In this document: positions 59,687 to 64,000 of the stretch, piece by piece
Position numbering within the stretch: position 1 is the stretch's first letter
Layout: every line of letters starts with the position of its first letter
Assembly (NCBI GenBank): GCA_017504805.1
Contig: JAFVQN010000093.1
Span: 1 to 64,000, forward strand
DNA length: 64,000 bases
Direction of reading: 5' to 3'
Source of the DNA: Akkermansia sp.
Lineage (GTDB): Bacteria; Verrucomicrobiota; Verrucomicrobiia; Verrucomicrobiales; Akkermansiaceae
The notes under the pieces: generated by a model
Told to the model about the DNA's origin: nothing
Database searches by the model: none
Seen by the model: only the letters and a program-made list of their open reading frames with translations
Position numbers and translations under genes: made by a program

Positions 59687-60196
59687 TCACTGACGGGACG
59701 TGATTTCACGCCAGTTCAGAATGGAGGTTCCGTGTCCGGCATGCAGCACTTTGCCATCTGCACCTACTACGATGGTGTGCGGAATACCACGCGGGGGAGT
59801 GAAGCCCGGGAGCCTCTGGATAAGAGCTGCGGGATTCCTGAAATCCATCATGATGGAGGGAAACGAAGCTCCGTATTTCTTCAGGTAGTTCTTACCAGCT
59901 TCCTGGGTGCGGTCGAAGCAGAGAAGAATCACCTCGCCGCCAGCTGCCTTGATTTCGGGATACTGCGCCACGACCTTGGGCATCAGCGCCCGGCAGGGCG
60001 GGCACCAGGAAGCCGAGCTCAGGTAAATGTAGAAACTGGCATCTGCAGCCGGTTTTGTCTCCGTCAGATAACTGATGGAAGGCGATTGCAGGGCCTTACT
60101 CACGAACTCACCGGCGGCGGGAGCTTCCTGAGACAACGCCGCGCCGCAAGTCAGAGCTGCAAAAATCAGTGAAAAAAACGATGTTTTCTTACACAT
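59687..60196 (-). CDS. exported thioredoxin-like protein
   Basis: A 169-residue protein with a signal peptide (1-22) and one thioredoxin fold. The redox motif is SASWCPPCRALMP, and the cis-proline loop is RGIPHTIVV. It closely resembles domain 1 of the double-domain protein at 60736 and the protein at 31871 but lacks their lysine-rich linker. WCPPC is common in TlpA/ResA-type reductants of periplasmic cytochrome c or sulfhydryls, and the triheme peroxidase here is a possible client. It lies six bases after the nitroreductase gene. Confidence 0.85.
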   Translation of the reverse strand: MCKKTSFFSLIFAALTCGAALSQEAPAAGEFVSKALQSPSISYLTETKPAADASFYIYLSSASWCPPCRALMPKVVAQYPEIKAAGGEVILLCFDRTQEAGKNYLKKYGASFPSIMMDFRNPAALIQRLPGFTPPRGIPHTIVVGADGKVLHAGHGTSILNWREITSRQ

Positions 60197-60202
60197 TACG
60201 GG

Positions 60203-60724
60203 CTATGCGCGTATGATGTAACCTTCCTTGCGGGGCTTTGCTGCCACGGTGCCGCCATCTGCCTCGTATCCCAGAATGCAGACCGCCAGACCGGCCATGT
60301 TATCAGCCAGCCCCCAGGCAGTCTTGATTTCTTCTCCGCCGGGCAGCTCAAACATCTGGCGTCCGCGGTTAATCCAGCAGGAACCCAGACCGACGGCGTG
60401 TGCCGCGTTCATCAGATTACCCATTACCAGGCAGGCATCTTCATGCCCCGTGGGGCAGCTTGTATCTTCGAAGACCACCACCGCTGTGGGTGCTCCGTAG
60501 AACGGGTCGCGATTGGTTCCCATGACCTGAGCGTTGAGCGTGGAAAGCCTGGACAGCAGCTGAGGGTCCTGAACCACAACCATCACCGGGCTTTGCTGGC
60601 CATGCCCCGTGGGGGCATAAGTGCCGGCTTCCAGTACCTTGTCGAGCACATCCGCCGCCACCTGCTCAGTGGTGTACTTGCGGCAGCTGCGCCGGTTTTT
60701 CAAATCAATAAGCGTTTCGTCCAT
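60203..60724 (-). CDS. nitroreductase-family flavoprotein
   Basis: A 173-residue FMN-dependent oxidoreductase of the nitroreductase superfamily. The N-terminal NRRSCRKYTTEQV is the FMN-phosphate site, and GSCWINRGRQ and ILGYEADGGTVAAKPRKEG are the later conserved parts. Such enzymes reduce nitro groups, quinones or flavins with NAD(P)H; the natural substrate is unknown. The ATG at 60724 fits the family start; a longer in-frame start at 60766 overlaps the upstream gene. It lies in an operon with two thioredoxin-like proteins, so a redox role is plausible. Confidence 0.88.
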   Translation of the reverse strand: MDETLIDLKNRRSCRKYTTEQVAADVLDKVLEAGTYAPTGHGQQSPVMVVVQDPQLLSRLSTLNAQVMGTNRDPFYGAPTAVVVFEDTSCPTGHEDACLVMGNLMNAAHAVGLGSCWINRGRQMFELPGGEEIKTAWGLADNMAGLAVCILGYEADGGTVAAKPRKEGYIIRA

Positions 60725-60735
60725 GGGGGGAGGGA

Positions 60736-61740
60736 TTACTGGTTGGCTTCCACAAATTTCTCCCATTTGGTCGCGATACCGGGTTCACCTTCAGTAACAA
60801 GGGCTCCACTCTGGGTCACGACGTAAGCGCAGGGCGAGGCACCGAGCTTGCCCAGTCCGGGGAGTTCATCCACACCGTCGGCATTTAACTGAATGCCGGG
60901 GAACTTGGCCTTCTTCGATTTGAGGAACTTGGCGATGATGGCGGGCGTTTTGGCGTTTGTGATATAAATGACCTCAACTTTTGCCTTTTTCATATCCTTG
61001 TATGAGCGGGCAAGCTCAGAGATGAGTTCCTCATCTGCTGAGCCGGAGTCGGGCATGTACACATAGATGTAAAAATCAGCCTTGGCACTGGGTTTTCCAT
61101 TGGCAAATTTCATTCCCTTCATGGCTTTGCCTACACGGGGTTCTCCATCATCACCGATGACGGCATACTCCCCTATGGTCTGCTTCTTCCAGCCGCGGAT
61201 GATGGATCCGTGACCTTCTTCAATCACAGTGCCGTCGGACTTCATGATAGTGGCATGAGGAATACCCTTGCCTTCGGGAATTTCAGGCAGGGTGGCACCT
61301 TTCATCAACGCCGGGAACTTGGCTCCGTACTTCTCGAGAAAGCCCTTGGCGTCTGCTTCCACGCGGTCATGACTGAGCAGGATGAGCTCGACTTTGCCGC
61401 TGGCTTTCATCTGCTCGTATGCCTTGGCTACAGAGGGCATTTCCATGTTGCAGGGGCCACACCAGGAGGCTGATTTCAGGAAAATGAAATACCGGGCATT
61501 GAAGTTGGGTTCAGGATTGTTGAAATAGGTGTTCTTCTTGAGCAGTGCTCCCACCACACTCTCCTCTGCAGTAGCGTTTTCCTCAGTTCCTGCCTTTTTA
61601 CCTTTCTTGCCTTTCTTACCTTTCTTTGCTTTTTTGGTGATTTTGGGCGGAGCCTCGTCAGATTCAGCATGTGCAACCGGCGTGGCCCAGGTCACCAGAC
61701 CAGCCAGCAGAATAAGGAGTATAAACTTGGATTTCATCAT
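60736..61740 (-). CDS. exported double thioredoxin-domain protein with lysine-rich linker
   Basis: A 334-residue protein with a signal peptide (1-25), a low-complexity lysine-rich linker (about 32-52, KKAKKGKKGKKGKK) and two thioredoxin folds. Domain 1 (about 75-200) has the active site SASWCGPCNMEMP. Domain 2 (about 215-334) keeps the fold but the CxxC position reads DSGSADEEL, so it is redox-inactive and may bind a partner. It leads the operon with the nitroreductase and the single-domain protein, from a promoter with 7 bases between -10 and ATG. Confidence 0.82.
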   Translation of the reverse strand: MMKSKFILLILLAGLVTWATPVAHAESDEAPPKITKKAKKGKKGKKGKKAGTEENATAEESVVGALLKKNTYFNNPEPNFNARYFIFLKSASWCGPCNMEMPSVAKAYEQMKASGKVELILLSHDRVEADAKGFLEKYGAKFPALMKGATLPEIPEGKGIPHATIMKSDGTVIEEGHGSIIRGWKKQTIGEYAVIGDDGEPRVGKAMKGMKFANGKPSAKADFYIYVYMPDSGSADEELISELARSYKDMKKAKVEVIYITNAKTPAIIAKFLKSKKAKFPGIQLNADGVDELPGLGKLGASPCAYVVTQSGALVTEGEPGIATKWEKFVEANQ

Positions 61741-61747
61741 CGGGAAA

Positions 61748-61776
61748 ATCCTACCATGCTGCTTTCAGCGTGTCAA
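61748..61776 (-). promoter_or_regulatory. promoter of the thioredoxin-nitroreductase operon
   Basis: A perfect TTGACA (61776-61771), 17 bases and TAGGAT (61753-61748), then 7 bases to the first of two ATGs at 61740. The predicted mRNA starts at or one base from the start codon. Confidence 0.7.
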
Positions 61777-61784
61777 CGCAAAAT

Positions 61785-64000
61785 TCAAAGGAATGAATAA
61801 GCATCAACATCAAGCGTAAGCGTTACGCCTTCACCGCATTTCATGGCTGCAATCTCTCTGGCGCATACGTCTGCCAGGATTCTTGCCGAAGGAGCTTTCA
61901 GAGTACATTGATAGCGGAATTGCCCGTATGCCTTGGCAAGCGGAGCAGGCAGGGGGGCACTGATTCTGGCCTGGGGAGGCAGCGCATTGATGAGGCGTTT
62001 GTGCAGGGTCTCAATGGCCAGCGCTGCTACATCCTCATGCTCGCAGCGTGCGGTAACAACGGCCATGTGGCAGAATGGCGGAAAATCCATCTGCTGGCGC
62101 AACTCCAGCTCAGTCTCTGCAAATCCGTCGGTATCATGCCGCCGGGCAAACTGAATGGCAGCCGCCTGGGGATTATAGGTCTGGATGATGACCTCGCCGT
62201 CCAACTCGCCGCGACCCGCTCGTCCGGCCACCTGGGTGAGCAGCTGGAAGGTGCGTTCTGCCGCGCGCGGGTCTGGTACGTTCAGCCCCAGGTCAGCATT
62301 CAACACGCCCACCAGGGTGACCCCGGGAAAATCAAGACCTTTGGAAATCATCTGGGTACCCAGCAGTATATCTGTCCGGTGGGCGCGGAAATCTGCCATG
62401 ATATCGCGCAAGGCATTTTTGCGGGTGGTGACATCTGCATCAACACGCTGCAGTCGCGCCTCCGGGAAACAGCGGCGCAGCACGGCTTCCACTTTCTGGG
62501 TGCCGTATCCTTCCAGTGAGATGTTGGCGGTGTGGCAATCCGGGCAGCGGGCGGGAACCACCTGACGGTAACCGCAGATGTGACATACCAGCCGGTTTTC
62601 CGTTGCATGGTAGGTCATGGGCAGGGCGCAGTGTTCGCAGTTGGCCGTGAAACCGCATTCCGGGCATTGGAGCGCGCGGGCAAATCCTCGGCGATTCAGC
62701 AGCAGAATGATTTGTTCGCCCTTGTTCAGACGTTCATCAATGGCCATGCGGAGTCGCTCGGAAAGAATGCCGAGATTGCGTTTATCCTTTGCTTCACTCC
62801 TCATATCCAGTACCCTGGTGAGCGGCAGTCGCTGACCGTCGGCCCGCTTATCCATACGCTGCATGGTGTATTTTCCCTGTTGCACATTGTACAGGGATTC
62901 CAGCGACGGAGTTGCTGAGCCCAATACGATACTGGCACCTTCCATCCGGGCTCTCAGCACGGCGAGGTCGCGACCGTGGTATCGGGGGGTATTCTCCTGT
63001 TTGTAGGAAGAATCGTGCTCTTCATCCACGATGATGAGTCCCAGATTCTGCACCGGCGCGAAGACCGCAGAGCGAGGCCCGATGGCAATGCGGGCTTTGC
63101 CCCGATGAATGGCATGCCACTCGTCGAAACGTTCGCCATCACTCATGGCACTGTGCAGAATAGCTACGCTGCCGGGGGTTCTGGCAAATCGCCCCTTGAA
63201 ACGCGCCATAGTCTGCGGCGTCAGAGATATTTCCGGCACGAGGATGAGGACCCCCTTTCCCTGGTCCATGGCTCGCTGAGCTGCCTGCAGGTATACCTCT
63301 GTCTTTCCTGAGCCGGTCACTCCCTGGAGCAGAATGGGGCGGGGGTCCCGCTTATCGAATGCTGCATTGATTTGTTCCAGTGCCGCGGCTTGTTCGGGGT
63401 TCAGGGGAAGTGGCTGAGTAGGTGCGAATTCCTCGCTGCCGGCAGGGTCGCGATGCACGGCTTCTTCCTCGATGCGTACATAGCCAGCTTTTTCCAGCGC
63501 ACGGCAAGGATTCAAGGCAGGAGATCCACCCAGGTCAGCCAGTGGTTCCCGCTTTGTTTCACTTGCGTGAAGATAGCGGAGAATAGCAGCCTGTCGCGGA
63601 GCTTTGCGGTTGATTTTGTTGAGGGTGTCGTCATCCGGCCAGTTCTGCAGCACAATAATCTTGCGGGTCTTTTCCTCGTGGTGTTCCTGCCGCACCGGTT
63701 CAGGCACGATGCAGCGAATCATCTGCTCCACCGGAACGGCGTAGTAGCGTGCAGCCCACTCTGCCAGTTCCATCAGCGCTGCTGAGACGATGGGTTCCTC
63801 ACTTACCAGGCGTTTCAGCGGTCGCAACCTGTCCGCCCACTCCGGCGAAGGCGGCACAATGGCAAGTACTGTACCCGTTGCGCTGCGCCCGCGCAGCGGC
63901 ACTTCAACACGACATCCTCTCTGCACGCCATTCAGTGTGTCTGGAATGGCGTAATCCAGTACCATGTCGTTCATGCCATCCACCAGAACGCGTGCGGCGG
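61785..64000 (-). CDS. priA: primosomal protein N' (replication restart helicase), 5' end outside window
   Basis: PriA recognises stalled forks and reloads the replicative helicase. The visible 738 or so residues have Walker A GVTGSGKTEVYL, the DEAH-type box VDEEHDSSYKQ, and the paired zinc-binding cysteines (CPECGFTANCEHC and CHICGYRQVVPARCPDC). The C-terminal helicase and final domains are complete. A GTG at 63983 is not the real start, because the open frame runs to the window edge with AARVLVDG, matching the N-terminal strand of PriA. Only a few residues are probably missing. Confidence 0.93.
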   Translation of the reverse strand, partial: AARVLVDGMNDMVLDYAIPDTLNGVQRGCRVEVPLRGRSATGTVLAIVPPSPEWADRLRPLKRLVSEEPIVSAALMELAEWAARYYAVPVEQMIRCIVPEPVRQEHHEEKTRKIIVLQNWPDDDTLNKINRKAPRQAAILRYLHASETKREPLADLGGSPALNPCRALEKAGYVRIEEEAVHRDPAGSEEFAPTQPLPLNPEQAAALEQINAAFDKRDPRPILLQGVTGSGKTEVYLQAAQRAMDQGKGVLILVPEISLTPQTMARFKGRFARTPGSVAILHSAMSDGERFDEWHAIHRGKARIAIGPRSAVFAPVQNLGLIIVDEEHDSSYKQENTPRYHGRDLAVLRARMEGASIVLGSATPSLESLYNVQQGKYTMQRMDKRADGQRLPLTRVLDMRSEAKDKRNLGILSERLRMAIDERLNKGEQIILLLNRRGFARALQCPECGFTANCEHCALPMTYHATENRLVCHICGYRQVVPARCPDCHTANISLEGYGTQKVEAVLRRCFPEARLQRVDADVTTRKNALRDIMADFRAHRTDILLGTQMISKGLDFPGVTLVGVLNADLGLNVPDPRAAERTFQLLTQVAGRAGRGELDGEVIIQTYNPQAAAIQFARRHDTDGFAETELELRQQMDFPPFCHMAVVTARCEHEDVAALAIETLHKRLINALPPQARISAPLPAPLAKAYGQFRYQCTLKAPSARILADVCAREIAAMKCGEGVTLTLDVDAYSFL

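Noticed and set aside
1-64000. CRISPR arrays, tRNA or rRNA genes, and insertion sequences.
   Set aside because: No regularly spaced direct repeats, tRNA cloverleaf signatures, rRNA-like stretches or transposase motifs were found by eye. A covariance-model scan would be needed to exclude divergent tRNAs.

Overview
The window looks like the chromosome of a Gram-negative anaerobe. The best fit is Verrucomicrobiota, probably near Akkermansiaceae, but this is inferred from gene content and not tested by phylogeny. LpxK, a LolD-like ATPase and an autotransporter indicate an outer membrane. NrdD/NrdG indicates anaerobic growth. Host-facing enzymes (a GH110-type galactosidase, an IdeS-like cysteine protease with a PEP-CTERM tail, a large secreted HExxH protein) suggest life on mucosal surfaces. 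The long PurF homologue is of the type I associate with Bacteroidetes. No rRNA, tRNA, CRISPR array, prophage or intact transposase was seen.

Layout. 1-6.1 kb: argF, a sufE-like gene and an rRNA methyltransferase overlap; then an anaerobic ribonucleotide reductase operon in which the glycyl-radical segment is a separate 70-residue protein, behind paired NrdR-like boxes. 6.1-13.4 kb (minus strand): an ECF sigma factor, purM with a PurF-like gene, a polar amino-acid ABC transporter whose binding domain appears circularly permuted, a candidate small RNA and a C_GCAxxG_C_C protein. 13.4-20.2 kb: asnS, lpxK, a TagI-type glycosylase, a 2-Cys peroxiredoxin, a CysJ-like reductase and a beta-CASP metallohydrolase. 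20.5-25.6 kb: autotransporter, lipoprotein and two tandem VanX-type dipeptidases. 25.7-30 kb: triheme peroxidase, a WalJ-like hydrolase and glgB. 30-33.6 kb: a rearranged patch with tiny membrane proteins, DUF3592-like proteins, a metallohydrolase gene fragment and REP-like palindromes. 33.6-42.6 kb: corA-argB-nadK, the multidomain secreted protein, and gltX-queA-DUF805. 42.7-46.7 kb: an Rrf2 regulator, the GH110 enzyme, the IdeS-like protease and two membrane proteins in one overlapping minus-strand run. 46.7-58 kb: dnaA, then a long minus-strand run that begins with a three-gene GTPase / GAP1-like / coiled-coil membrane module and continues through a phosphodiesterase, a phosphopantetheinyl transferase, a CPBP protease and thiL. 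58-64 kb: panC-lolD, two thioredoxin-like proteins, a nitroreductase and a priA that runs off the window.

Two points stand out. First, at least ten genes in different regions share one promoter geometry: a good -35, 17 bases, and a -10 that ends only 6-9 bases before the ATG. Their mRNAs should be leaderless or nearly so. Second, the GTPase/GAP1/coiled-coil module (51.3-58.0 kb) resembles NTPase-centred systems predicted to act in biological conflict. It is the best candidate here for a poorly described system.
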